DNA of 64,000 bases, from positions 30,479 to 94,478 of the forward strand of contig CAJWCU010000015.1 in the NCBI GenBank assembly GCA_913030825.1. Direction: 5' to 3'. Both the position numbers and the translations under genes were made by a program. This DNA is from an uncultured Rhodospirillaceae bacterium (GTDB lineage: Bacteria; Pseudomonadota; Alphaproteobacteria; Rhodospirillales; Casp-alpha2). Below, piece after piece: positions 16,736 through 24,917 of this stretch (its first letter is position 1; each line of letters opens with the position of its first letter). The notes under the pieces were generated by a model. The model saw nothing but the letters and a program-made list of their open reading frames with translations, was not told the DNA's origin and ran no database searches.

Positions 16736-17515
16736 ATGACCGACGACATCATCCGTTTGGAAAAGAACGGGGCGATTGCGACCCTGATCCTGAACAACCC
16801 GCAAAAGCGCAACGCGCTCAACCTGGATGCCTGGCGGCGCTTGACCGAGTTAGCGGCGGAACTGGAAGCCGACGACGACCTGCGCTGTGTTCTGGTGACC
16901 GGCGCGGGCGAGCATTTCGCCGCCGGTGCCGATATCTCCGAATTCCCGGAAAAGCGCATGAGTGCGGCCCAGGCCGAGGAATACGGCGCCGTCGTCGCCG
17001 ATGCCCTGGACCGGTTCGCCAACCTGCGCCATCCCACGGTGGCGGTGATCCGGGGGGCGTGCACCGGCGGTGGGCTGGAAATCGCCTGTTGTTGCGATCT
17101 CCGACTGGCGGCCGAAGGCTCGCGCTTCGGTATTCCCATCAATCGGCTGGGCCATGCCTTCGCCTATCCGGAAATGGCGGCGGCGCTGTCGGTCATCCCG
17201 GCATCGGTGATCATGGAATTGTTGTTGGAAGGCCGTATCCTTGAAAGCGACGAAGCCTACGCCAAGGGCATCGTCACGCGCCTGGTGCCGGTCGAGCAAC
17301 TGGACGACGAGGCCGAGACCCTGGCCTGGCGGATCGCCAAGGGCGCACCCTTGGCCGCGCGTGGGTCGAAAAAGATTCTGCGCCGTCTGCTGCAGCCGGC
17401 GCCGATCACCCCGGACGAGGTGAAATCCAGCTACGCGTTGTGTGATTCCGCCGACTACAAGGAAGGCGTGCGCGCCTTCCTGGCCAAGGAAAAACCCGCG
17501 TTCAAGGCACAGTGA
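16736..17515 (+). CDS. Enoyl-CoA hydratase/isomerase family protein
   Basis: A 259-residue crotonase. The oxyanion-hole region RGACTGGGLEIACCCDLRLA retains the first catalytic glutamate of enoyl-CoA hydratases, but the second glutamate (in the FGQPE position of classical enzymes) is replaced: the segment reads FGIPINRLGHAF. The GADISEFPEKR substrate-binding loop and the C-terminal EGVRAFLAKEKPAF motif are normal. One catalytic glutamate suggests an isomerase, lyase or specialised hydratase. The gene shares a direction with, and probably a transcript with, the hydroxyacid dehydrogenase upstream and the lyase downstream. Confidence 0.83.
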   Translation: MTDDIIRLEKNGAIATLILNNPQKRNALNLDAWRRLTELAAELEADDDLRCVLVTGAGEHFAAGADISEFPEKRMSAAQAEEYGAVVADALDRFANLRHPTVAVIRGACTGGGLEIACCCDLRLAAEGSRFGIPINRLGHAFAYPEMAAALSVIPASVIMELLLEGRILESDEAYAKGIVTRLVPVEQLDDEAETLAWRIAKGAPLAARGSKKILRRLLQPAPITPDEVKSSYALCDSADYKEGVRAFLAKEKPAFKAQ

Positions 17516-17624
17516 TCCGGCATAGGATCATGTGGGCGGCGGGCGTTGGATTCGCAGCGAAGCTGGCGTAATCTGCGGCCAAACAACACCCGAACGAATT
17601 TGCAAACTCCTTGGAGGAAGAAAA

Positions 17625-18491
17625 ATGAGCACCCAATCCCGCGCCGATAAACTGCGCGAACTTCTCGAACGCCCCGGCTGCCGGACCCTGCCCGGCGTGT
17701 ACGACGCCATGTCGGCCATGCTGGTCGAGCGCGCCGGTTTCGAGGCCGCCTTCATGACCGGCTTCGGCGTTTCGGCCGCCCGCATCGGCCTGCCCGACAC
17801 GGGCCTGATCAGCTATGCCGAAATGGTCGATCAGGGCCGCAATATGGCGGCGGTCACCTCGATCCCGATCATCGGCGACGGCGATACCGGCTTCGGCAAC
17901 GCGATCAACGTCAAGCGCACGGTTCAGGGCTTCGCCCAGGCCGGGATGGCTTGCGTGATGATCGAAGACCAGGTCGCGCCCAAGCGCTGCGGTCATACCC
18001 GTGGCAAATCCATCGTGTCGCGCGAAGAAGCGTTTCAGCGCATTCAGGCAGCCGTCGACGCCCGTAACGACGGCGCCGACATCCTGATCATGGCGCGCAC
18101 GGACGCCAACTGGACCGACGGCATCGAAGAAGCGATCGACCGCTGCAACGCCTTCCGCGAGATCGGCGTCGACATCACCTTCCTGGAAGCGCCCTTGGAC
18201 AAGGACCAGATGCGCCGCTACTGCAAGGAAGTGGACGGCCCCAAGATGGCCAACATGGTGGAACAGGGCGATACGCCTTATCTGCTCGAGGATGAATTGG
18301 GCGAGATGGGCTACAAGATCGCCATCTATCCGGTGTCCATGATGCTGGCCTCGATCAAGGCGATGGAAGGCGTGCTGGCCAACCTCAAGTCCGGCAAGAA
18401 CCCGGAAGGTCAGATCACTTTCCCGGAACTGCGCGACATCGTCGGTTTCCCTGAATACTACGAAGCGGAAAAGAAATACGCCGCCGAGTAA
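17625..18491 (+). CDS. Isocitrate lyase/PEP mutase family lyase (2-alkylmalate lyase-like)
   Basis: A 288-residue paralogue of the PrpB-like protein. It has MTGFGVSAARIGLPDTGL, metal-binding GDGDTGFGN, the catalytic loop IEDQVAPKRCGHTRGK with the lyase-type cysteine, and MARTDANWTDG. It lacks PEP-mutase signatures. Candidates are 2,3-dimethylmalate lyase, oxaloacetate decarboxylase-type or methylisocitrate lyase activity; all cleave a C-C bond next to a carboxylate. The ATG at 17625 follows an ideal TTGGAGGAAG ribosome site. A strong hairpin terminator follows the stop. Confidence 0.82.
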   Translation: MSTQSRADKLRELLERPGCRTLPGVYDAMSAMLVERAGFEAAFMTGFGVSAARIGLPDTGLISYAEMVDQGRNMAAVTSIPIIGDGDTGFGNAINVKRTVQGFAQAGMACVMIEDQVAPKRCGHTRGKSIVSREEAFQRIQAAVDARNDGADILIMARTDANWTDGIEEAIDRCNAFREIGVDITFLEAPLDKDQMRRYCKEVDGPKMANMVEQGDTPYLLEDELGEMGYKIAIYPVSMMLASIKAMEGVLANLKSGKNPEGQITFPELRDIVGFPEYYEAEKKYAAE

Positions 18492-18513
18492 TCGGACCTG
18501 TTTTCCCCGTTTT

Positions 18514-18550
18514 CCCGGGCGGCCCTGGGGCCGTCCGGGCGGGGAGTTTT
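18514..18550 (+). terminator. Terminator-like hairpin after the lyase gene
   Basis: CCCGGGCGGCC (18514-18524) pairs with GGCCGTCCGGG (18529-18539) around a four-base loop, with one G-T wobble, and is followed by CGGGGAGTTTTG. The T-run is short and not immediate, so termination may be partial. Confidence 0.65.
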
Positions 18551-18738
18551 GCCTTGCATACGCCTGGGCCTCGGGCATTATCGGGGCCGCCGAACGCCTT
18601 TGCATAAATTGAATACGAGAGGCCGGATACGGTATGGAGGCGGGATCAACCCGCCCCGCCGAAACCGTCAACCGGTCCATATCGGCTAAGAAGATTTCGC
18701 AAGGACGCGAAATCGCCAACCCAACGACGGGGAGATAC

Positions 18739-20061
18739 ATGTCCAAGTCTTATCGCCGGCTGGCCGCGCCGGCATTGTCGCTCGTGGCCGTTCTCCTGAC
18801 TCTTTTCCCTTCACATTCCGCTTTTGCCGCCGATCAGCTTAATTCGGGCGATACGGCCTGGATTTTGACGGCCACCGCCTTGGTCCTGTTCATGACCCTG
18901 CCGGGGCTGGCGCTGTTCTACGGCGGCTTGGTTCAAAGCCGGAACGTGCTGAGCGTCCTGATGCACTGCGTTGCGATCGCCTGCTTGATGAGCGTCCTGT
19001 GGCTGATGGTCGGCTACAGCCTGGCGTTCACCGACGGCGCAGGGGCGAACCAATTGATCGGCGGCCTGTCGCGTCTGTTCCTGGATGGCGTCGGCACCGA
19101 CACCCTGGCGGGCTCGATTCCCGAGAACGTGTTCTTTTCCTTCCAGATGACCTTCGCCGTGATTACCCCGGCGCTGATGGTCGGCGCCTATGTGGAGCGC
19201 ATCAAGTTCTCCGCCGTGCTGATCCTGTCCGGTCTCTGGCTGATCGTCGTTTACGCGCCGGTCACCCATTGGGTCTGGGGCGGCGGCTGGCTCGCCGATA
19301 TGGGCGTGATGGATTTCGCGGGCGGCCTGGTCGTCCATGCGACGGCGGGCATTTCGTCGCTGGTTATCGTCCGTGCCTTGGGTGCGCGCCACGGCTTCCC
19401 CAACGATTCCGCGCCGCCGCATAACCCCGGCATGGTCGCCATGGGGGCCTGCATGCTCTGGGTCGGTTGGTTCGGTTTCAACGGCGGCTCGGCCCTGGCG
19501 GCCGACGGTTCGGCCGGCATGGCCTTGACCGTCACCCATATCGCGGCCGCCACGGCGTCGCTGGTCTGGATGCTGATCGAATGGAAAAAGTACGGCAAAC
19601 CGTCCTTGGTCGGCCTCGTCACCGGGACCATTGCGGGTCTCGCGACGATCACCCCGGCGTCGGGCTTTGTCGGCCCGCTGGGCGCGTTGATCATCGGTGT
19701 CGCCGCCGGCTTCGTCTGCTTCAAGATGGTGCAGATCGTGAAACAGGCGTGGAAACTGGATGATTCCCTCGACGTCTTCGCCGTGCACGGTGTCGGCGGC
19801 TCGCTGGGCACCTTGCTGGTCGCGTTCCTTTGCGCTCCGGAATTCGGCGGTCTCGGCCTGCCGGAAGGCAAGACCATGTGGGACGCCTTCGGTGTGCAGG
19901 CCATCGGCCTTGCGGCGACGGTCGCTTGGTCGGCGGTCGCGACCTTTATCCTGGTCAAGATCACCGCCGGTCTGACCAGCGGCATCCGCGTGCGCGAGGA
20001 CGACGAGCTGGAAGGCCTCGACATCACCGCGCATGGTGAGACTGCCTATCGGCTTGACTGA
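18739..20061 (+). CDS. amtB: Ammonium transporter
   Basis: A 440-residue Amt/Mep/Rh channel. A cleavable signal peptide (residues about 1-30, ending SAFA) precedes eleven hydrophobic helices, as in AmtB. Conserved elements include PGLALFYGGLVQSRN, the pore region with MTFAVITPALMVGAY, DFAGGLVVHATAGIS containing the first pore histidine, and VHGVGGSLGTLL containing the second. The start at 18739 has a GGGGAGA ribosome site; earlier in-frame ATG at 18634 would spoil the signal peptide. It is followed by a hairpin and then glnK, the universal arrangement in which the P-II protein plugs the channel when nitrogen is plentiful. Confidence 0.95.
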   Translation: MSKSYRRLAAPALSLVAVLLTLFPSHSAFAADQLNSGDTAWILTATALVLFMTLPGLALFYGGLVQSRNVLSVLMHCVAIACLMSVLWLMVGYSLAFTDGAGANQLIGGLSRLFLDGVGTDTLAGSIPENVFFSFQMTFAVITPALMVGAYVERIKFSAVLILSGLWLIVVYAPVTHWVWGGGWLADMGVMDFAGGLVVHATAGISSLVIVRALGARHGFPNDSAPPHNPGMVAMGACMLWVGWFGFNGGSALAADGSAGMALTVTHIAAATASLVWMLIEWKKYGKPSLVGLVTGTIAGLATITPASGFVGPLGALIIGVAAGFVCFKMVQIVKQAWKLDDSLDVFAVHGVGGSLGTLLVAFLCAPEFGGLGLPEGKTMWDAFGVQAIGLAATVAWSAVATFILVKITAGLTSGIRVREDDELEGLDITAHGETAYRLD

Positions 20062-20072
20062 CGTGCTATAAC

Positions 20073-20096
20073 GGGCGGAGCAACGATGCTCCGCCC
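20073..20096 (+). other. Stem-loop between amtB and glnK
   Basis: GGGCGGAGCA (20073-20082), loop ACGA, TGCTCCGCCC (20087-20096): a perfect ten-pair stem with no following T-run. It may stabilise or process the mRNA and set the ratio of AmtB to GlnK rather than terminate. Confidence 0.65.
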
Positions 20097-20155
20097 ATCA
20101 GACCAACCAAAAACCAAGACCAAGAAAAACAAGACCAAGATTAGGAGAGGACAAC

Positions 20156-20494
20156 ATGAAGTTCGTCATGGCGGTGATCAAACCGCATAAGCTGGACGCC
20201 GTCCGCGAGGCGCTGGGCGCCACCGGGGTCGAAGGCATGACCGTTTCCGAAGTGAAGGGCTACGGCCGCCAGCGCGGCCAGACGGAAATCTACCGCGGCG
20301 CCGAATATCAGGTGCATTTCCTGCCCAAGGTGAAGGTCGAGATCGCGGTCGCCGACGACAAGGTCGCCCAAGTCGTCGAGGCCATTCAGACCTCGGCCAA
20401 CACGGGCAAGATCGGCGACGGCAAGGTCTTCGTCTACAACATGGACTCCGCCGTGCGCATCCGTACGGGCGAACAGGACAACGACGCCCTGTAA
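20156..20494 (+). CDS. glnK: P-II nitrogen regulatory protein
   Basis: A 112-residue P-II protein. The T-loop reads GYGRQRGQTEIYRGAEYQV with the uridylylation target Tyr51, and the C-terminal signature TGKIGDGKVFVYNMDSAVRIRTGE forms the ATP/2-oxoglutarate pocket. As a trimer it binds and blocks AmtB, releasing it when Tyr51 is uridylylated under nitrogen limitation. Its position just after amtB makes it the GlnK/GlnZ-type paralogue rather than GlnB, which is usually with glnA. A GGAGAGGACAAC leader gives a good ribosome site. Confidence 0.95.
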   Translation: MKFVMAVIKPHKLDAVREALGATGVEGMTVSEVKGYGRQRGQTEIYRGAEYQVHFLPKVKVEIAVADDKVAQVVEAIQTSANTGKIGDGKVFVYNMDSAVRIRTGEQDNDAL

Positions 20495-20521
20495 TCCAGG
20501 CCCGACGGAGCCCGCCCGACC

Positions 20522-21328
20522 ATGCCCAAGTTCGCCGCCAATATCGGCTGGCTGGCTCAGGAAGTGCCCATGCTGGAAAGATTCCAGTTGGTCCGCGACC
20601 TGGGCTTCGCCGCCGTCGAATGCCCGATCTCCGTCTACGACGAAGAGGCATCGGCGATGGGCGATGCGGCAAAGGCCGCCGGGGTCGAATTCGTTCTGTT
20701 CAATTCGCCGCCGGGCAGCGGCGACGATTCCTACGGCATCGCGGGGCTGAAGGGCAGGGAAGCGGAATTCCAGGACACCATCGGCACGGCCATCGACTAC
20801 GCCAATGAACTGGGATCGACCTACCTGCATGTCCTGTCGGGATGGCAATCCGGCGATTGGGACCGCGAGGAAGGCTTCGCAACCTTCATCGACAATCTGA
20901 AATGGGCCTGCCCGGTCCTGGCCGAGGCTGGGCTGGTCGCCCTGACCGAGCCCATCAACTGGCACGCCCGCCCGGGCTATCTGGTCGGCACGACGGCCGA
21001 GGGCCAGCGGGTGGTCGATGCCGTCAAATCGGCCGGCCACGACAACATCGGCATTCAGTACGATTTCCATAACGCCCAGATCATGGAAGGCGATTTGGCC
21101 CGGACCTTTGAGAAGCACCTGCCCGATATCCGTCACGTGCAGATCGCGGGCAACCCGGGCCGTTTGCCGCCGGACGAGGGGGAAATCAATTACCCGTTCG
21201 TCTTCGATCTTTGCGACCGGCTCGGTTTCGACGGTTGGTTGGGCTTGGAATACGCGGCGCACGACAAAACCCAGCCGGGGGCGACCAAGGCATCGCTTAA
21301 ATGGGCGACGGCTTACGGGCTGGGTTAG
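20522..21328 (+). CDS. hyi: Hydroxypyruvate isomerase-like TIM-barrel protein
   Basis: A 268-residue xylose-isomerase-like barrel. It begins MPKFAANIGWLAQEVPMLER, typical of hydroxypyruvate isomerase, and shows the metal-binding carboxylates in LTEPINWHARPGY, QYDFHNAQIMEGD, and the C-terminal GLEYAAHD, plus HVQIAGNPGRLPPDEGEINY. The enzyme interconverts hydroxypyruvate and tartronate semialdehyde in glyoxylate assimilation; related proteins act on 3-keto sugars acids. It begins 27 bp after glnK and ends 10 bp from a convergent hydrolase gene. No glyoxylate carboligase gene is adjacent. Confidence 0.85.
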   Translation: MPKFAANIGWLAQEVPMLERFQLVRDLGFAAVECPISVYDEEASAMGDAAKAAGVEFVLFNSPPGSGDDSYGIAGLKGREAEFQDTIGTAIDYANELGSTYLHVLSGWQSGDWDREEGFATFIDNLKWACPVLAEAGLVALTEPINWHARPGYLVGTTAEGQRVVDAVKSAGHDNIGIQYDFHNAQIMEGDLARTFEKHLPDIRHVQIAGNPGRLPPDEGEINYPFVFDLCDRLGFDGWLGLEYAAHDKTQPGATKASLKWATAYGLG

Positions 21329-21338
21329 GCCCGGCCTT

Positions 21339-22088
21339 TTAAGCGGCCGGGGCGTTCGCGCCCAGGAACATGCGGATGTGCCGCAGGGCCAGTTCGATCT
21401 TACGGTCGTTTTCTTTCCACGGATACAGGCTGACCTGTGAATTGGGGGCGAGCAAAGCCGCTTCCATCGCCGTCGCGTAAGGATGGGACGGAATGTCGTC
21501 GGGCAAGATTAGCACCGGCGTCTGGCAGTTGCGCACGAAATCGCGGTCGACTGTGAACACGAAATCCGCGCGCTTCGTGTACATATTGTTCAGATAGTCC
21601 TCGACCATCTGCTGCGTGATCTCCGGCCGCCGTTCGCGGAAGACGGGGGCCCAGCCCTTGATGTTGTTGTTGTAGAAATTATTGGGGTGGCTCGAGGTAT
21701 AGCCGCTGGGATGCACCAGGGTCGCCGCGACCACGCGGTCGCCCGCGTGCTTGATCAGGTTCCAGATCATCGGCCCGCCGATGCAGAACCCGAGGACCAT
21801 GAATTTATCGACGCCCAGGTGACCCAGCAGCGCCAATTGGTCGTCGACCAGGGCGTCCCAGGGGCGATCGACATCCAATGGCCCTTCCGTCTGGCCGCCG
21901 TTGGCGTTGCGGATATCGAGGGCGATGACGCGGTATCTGTCGCTGAACGCCTCCAGCGGATCGAAGGCATGCTTGGCCATGCCGGCGATGGTCGCGTTCA
22001 GGCCGCCGCCGGGCAGCACCAGTAGGGGAAAGCCGGAGCCGGCTTCCTCGTAATGAATTTTGACGTCGCCGTTCTCGAAGATGGGCAT
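21339..22088 (-). CDS. Alpha/beta hydrolase with cysteine nucleophile motif
   Basis: A 249-residue alpha/beta-fold hydrolase. The oxyanion region is LLVLPGGGLNATI and the nucleophile elbow is VLGFCIGGPM, which places Cys102 where most relatives have serine; GxCxG is also the dienelactone hydrolase elbow. The acid is probably in LILPDDIPSHP. A histidine at the usual late position is not obvious; His in DIPSHPYA or ALRHIRMF are candidates. It follows the aconitase gene at 48 bp on the same strand. Function is unassigned beyond a probable ester or lactone substrate. Confidence 0.8.
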   Translation of the reverse strand: MPIFENGDVKIHYEEAGSGFPLLVLPGGGLNATIAGMAKHAFDPLEAFSDRYRVIALDIRNANGGQTEGPLDVDRPWDALVDDQLALLGHLGVDKFMVLGFCIGGPMIWNLIKHAGDRVVAATLVHPSGYTSSHPNNFYNNNIKGWAPVFRERRPEITQQMVEDYLNNMYTKRADFVFTVDRDFVRNCQTPVLILPDDIPSHPYATAMEAALLAPNSQVSLYPWKENDRKIELALRHIRMFLGANAPAA

Positions 22089-22136
22089 GGTCGGTCCTCC
22101 CTATTGCATCGACCGTGAAGCGGAATGCGAAACGCG

Positions 22137-24803
22137 TCAGGCGGCGTTGGCGCCCCTGAATTTCTCCAGCACGTAGGGCATGACCCCGCCGTTTTCGAAC
22201 CAGGCGACCTCGCGTGCCGTATCCAGACGGCAGAGAACGTCGGTCTCGATCACCGTGCCGTCCGGTTTGGTGAAGCGGACCTGCGCCGTCTGACCTGGGG
22301 TGATCGTGCCGCCGAAACCCGTGATGTCCACGGTCTCCGTGCCGTCCAGGCCCAGCGTCTTGCGCGTCGTCCCCGCCGGGAACTGCAGCGGCATGATCCC
22401 CATGCCGATCAGGTTCGAGCGGTGGATGCGCTCCACGTCCTCGGCGATGATCGCGCGCACGCCCAACAGGTGCGGGCCGCGCGCGGCCCCGTCGCGCGAC
22501 GATCCGATGCCGTATCCGGTCCCGGCGACGACGACCGCCGGGCGGCCTTCGGCGGCGTAGCGCCCAGCCGCGTCGAAGATCGTCGTTTCCTCGCCTGTCG
22601 GCTGATACCGGGTCCAGCCGCCCCGCCGGTCCGGCGTCATTTCGTTCTGGACGTAGGGGTTGTTGAAGGCGCCGCGCAGAATGATTTCATGATTGGCGCG
22701 GCGTTGCAGGAAACCGGAATAGTCGGCGGGTGCGACGCCCTGGGCGGACAGATGATCGCCCGCGAGACTGCCTTCCTGAATGCGGCTGCCGGGTGAGATG
22801 TGGTCGGTGGTGACGTTGTCGCCCAGCATCGCCAGGATCGCGGCCCCTTCGACGCCCGGGAACGGTACCTGTCGGCGGGCCGTTTCCAGATAGGGCGGCT
22901 TGACGATGTAGGTGCTGTCGTCGTCCCAGTCGAAGGCTCCGGCGTCGCCCGGGTCGATGTCGTCCCACATGGGGTTTGCGTCCTCCGGGCGGGAGAGACG
23001 ATCCAGGTAAAGGCCCTGGGTGATGTTATCGCGGATCGCGGCCTCCACGTCCTGGGCGCTGGGCCAGATATCGGCGAGGTAAACCGGATTGCCGTCGGCG
23101 TCATCGCCCAGCGGCGCGGTGGTGATGTCTTTCAGAACCGTGCCGAGGATCGCATAGGCGACGACCAGCGGCGGCGAGCCCAGGTAGTTGAGTTTGACCT
23201 GCGGATGGACGCGGCCTTCGAAATTGCGGTTGCCCGACAGCACGGCGGCGACGCTCAGGTTGTCGGCCTTGATCGCCTGGGCGATGTCGTCGCGTAGGCC
23301 GCCCGACCCGCCGCAGCAAGTCATGCAGCCGTAGCCCGCAATGTGGAATCCCAATTCTTCCAGCGGTTCGATCAGGCCCGCCCGGGTCAGGTAGTCGCCG
23401 ACCGCGCGCGATCCCGGCGACAGCGAGGTCTTGATCCAGGGCTTGGCCGTAAGACCCTTCGCCCGCGCGTTCTTCGCCAACAGACCGGCGGCGATCATGA
23501 CACTGGGGTTCGAGGTATTGGTGCAAGAGGTAATCGCCGCGATGGCGAGGTCACCATCGTGAATCGGGCCGTCTGCCGGCTCGGCGGCGGGATCGCCGCC
23601 GTTTTCCCGGATCGCCGCTTCGGCGGATTGCGGCGCGGTGCTGAGGGGCACCCGGCTTTGCGGCAGTTTCGGCCCGGCAAGACAGGCTTCGACCTGGTCC
23701 AGGTCGAATTCGATGACGTCGGAATAGACGACCTCGGCCCTATCGTCGCGCCACATGCCTTGGGCCTTGGCATAGGCTTCGACCAAGGGCACCTGATCGC
23801 CGCGCCCGGTCAATTCCAGATAGGCGAGGGCTTTCTCGTCGATGGGGAAGAAGGCGACGCTGGCGCCGTATTCCGGCGCCATGTTCGAAAGCGTCGCCCG
23901 TTCCGGCAGGCTGAGGATGTCGAGGGCAGGGCCCGTGAATTCGACGAACTTCTGCACCACGCCGTAGTCGCGGAGCGCCTTGGTCAGGGACAGCACCAGA
24001 TCGGTCGTCGTCGTGCCTTCGCGCATTCGGCCGGTAAGGCGCACGCCGACGACGTCGGGGATCAGCATGCTGACCGGCTCGCCCAGGGTCGCGGACAGGG
24101 CCTCGATCGCGCCGACGCCCCAGCCGAGAACGGCCAACGCGTTGATCATCGGGGTATGGCTGTCGCAGGCGAGCAGACTGTCGGGGAAGGCGACCGGCCC
24201 CAATTCGGGGTCGTCTTCCGACCAGACGACGCGGGCCAGGCGTTCCAAGTTGATCTGATGGCAGATGCCTTGGCCCGGCGGCAGGACGCGCAGATTGCGG
24301 AAGGCCTTCTGCGCCCATTTGGCGACCCGGTAGCGTTCGGCGTTCTGTTCGAATTCGGCCGCCATGTTGCGGGTCAGGGCATCGGCCTGTCCGGCGACGT
24401 TGACGATCACCGAATGGTCGGTGACGTAATCCAGTGGCCGCACCGGATTGACCAGCGAAGGATCCTTGCCCATGGCCTGCATGTGTTCGCGCATGGCGGC
24501 CAAATCCGTCAGCAACGGGATGCCCGAAACGTCATGCACCATGATGCGGGTGGGGAAGAAGCTGATCTCCGCCGGGTTGCCCGCGTTGTCGACCCAGGTC
24601 TTGAAGGCTTCTGCGGTTTCCGTCGTCACCGTCTCGCCGTCTTCGTGGCGCAGGACGTTTTCCAACAGCACCTTCAGGCAATAGGGCAGGCGGGATGTGC
24701 CGGAAAGGCCGGCGGCCTCGGCCTGAGGCAGGCTGAAATAGGTGTAATCGGTGCCGTTCGCGGAAAGGGCCGCGCGCGCATTGAAGCTGTTGGGATGCGT
24801 CAT
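22137..24803 (-). CDS. acnA: Aconitate hydratase, divergent AcnA-type
   Basis: An 888-residue aconitase of the AcnA/IRP group, with all four domains. The [4Fe-4S] cysteines are Cys427 (TSCTNTSNP), Cys493 and Cys496 (GYGCMTCCGG). The latter block is normally CTTCIGNSGPL, and the C-terminal active-site arginine motif reads GIGSSRDGAARGPHLLG where most AcnA proteins have GSSRDWAAKG, so this is a divergent paralogue. It may isomerise citrate, or act in propionate catabolism as a 2-methylaconitate/2-methylisocitrate enzyme given the PrpB-like lyases nearby. The ATG at 24803 gives the standard N-terminus. A perfect TTGTATACAA palindrome lies 84 bp upstream. Confidence 0.87.
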   Translation of the reverse strand: MTHPNSFNARAALSANGTDYTYFSLPQAEAAGLSGTSRLPYCLKVLLENVLRHEDGETVTTETAEAFKTWVDNAGNPAEISFFPTRIMVHDVSGIPLLTDLAAMREHMQAMGKDPSLVNPVRPLDYVTDHSVIVNVAGQADALTRNMAAEFEQNAERYRVAKWAQKAFRNLRVLPPGQGICHQINLERLARVVWSEDDPELGPVAFPDSLLACDSHTPMINALAVLGWGVGAIEALSATLGEPVSMLIPDVVGVRLTGRMREGTTTTDLVLSLTKALRDYGVVQKFVEFTGPALDILSLPERATLSNMAPEYGASVAFFPIDEKALAYLELTGRGDQVPLVEAYAKAQGMWRDDRAEVVYSDVIEFDLDQVEACLAGPKLPQSRVPLSTAPQSAEAAIRENGGDPAAEPADGPIHDGDLAIAAITSCTNTSNPSVMIAAGLLAKNARAKGLTAKPWIKTSLSPGSRAVGDYLTRAGLIEPLEELGFHIAGYGCMTCCGGSGGLRDDIAQAIKADNLSVAAVLSGNRNFEGRVHPQVKLNYLGSPPLVVAYAILGTVLKDITTAPLGDDADGNPVYLADIWPSAQDVEAAIRDNITQGLYLDRLSRPEDANPMWDDIDPGDAGAFDWDDDSTYIVKPPYLETARRQVPFPGVEGAAILAMLGDNVTTDHISPGSRIQEGSLAGDHLSAQGVAPADYSGFLQRRANHEIILRGAFNNPYVQNEMTPDRRGGWTRYQPTGEETTIFDAAGRYAAEGRPAVVVAGTGYGIGSSRDGAARGPHLLGVRAIIAEDVERIHRSNLIGMGIMPLQFPAGTTRKTLGLDGTETVDITGFGGTITPGQTAQVRFTKPDGTVIETDVLCRLDTAREVAWFENGGVMPYVLEKFRGANAA

Positions 24804-24886
24804 GGATGCCTCGTCCTGGGATGTTTCCGGCGTCGTTCGGGCGCGCCGTTCGGGGGGTGTTTCGGTCACTCTGAGGCAAAACGGCT

Positions 24887-24896
24887 TTGTATACAA
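24887..24896. promoter_or_regulatory. GntR-type palindromic operator candidate
   Basis: TTGTATACAA, a perfect ten-base palindrome in the 114 bp gap between the LysR gene stop and the aconitase start, well placed to control the aconitase promoter. The same sequence occurs before an MFS gene at 45322 and, with one change, before the PrpB-like gene. Confidence 0.55.
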
Positions 24897-24917
24897 TCCG
24901 GCGTTGGCCAGGAGCCG

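Noticed and set aside
12001..18491. PEP mutase (phosphonate biosynthesis) assignment for the isocitrate-lyase-family proteins, paired with the ThDP decarboxylase at 62 kb
   Set aside because: Both proteins carry KKCGH/KRCGH loops of C-C lyases rather than the PEP-mutase loop, and no phosphonate genes are nearby.
18551..18738. Possible sigma-54 promoter before amtB
   Set aside because: A TTTGCA element is present near 18599 but no GG lies at the required distance, so the -24/-12 pattern is not met.
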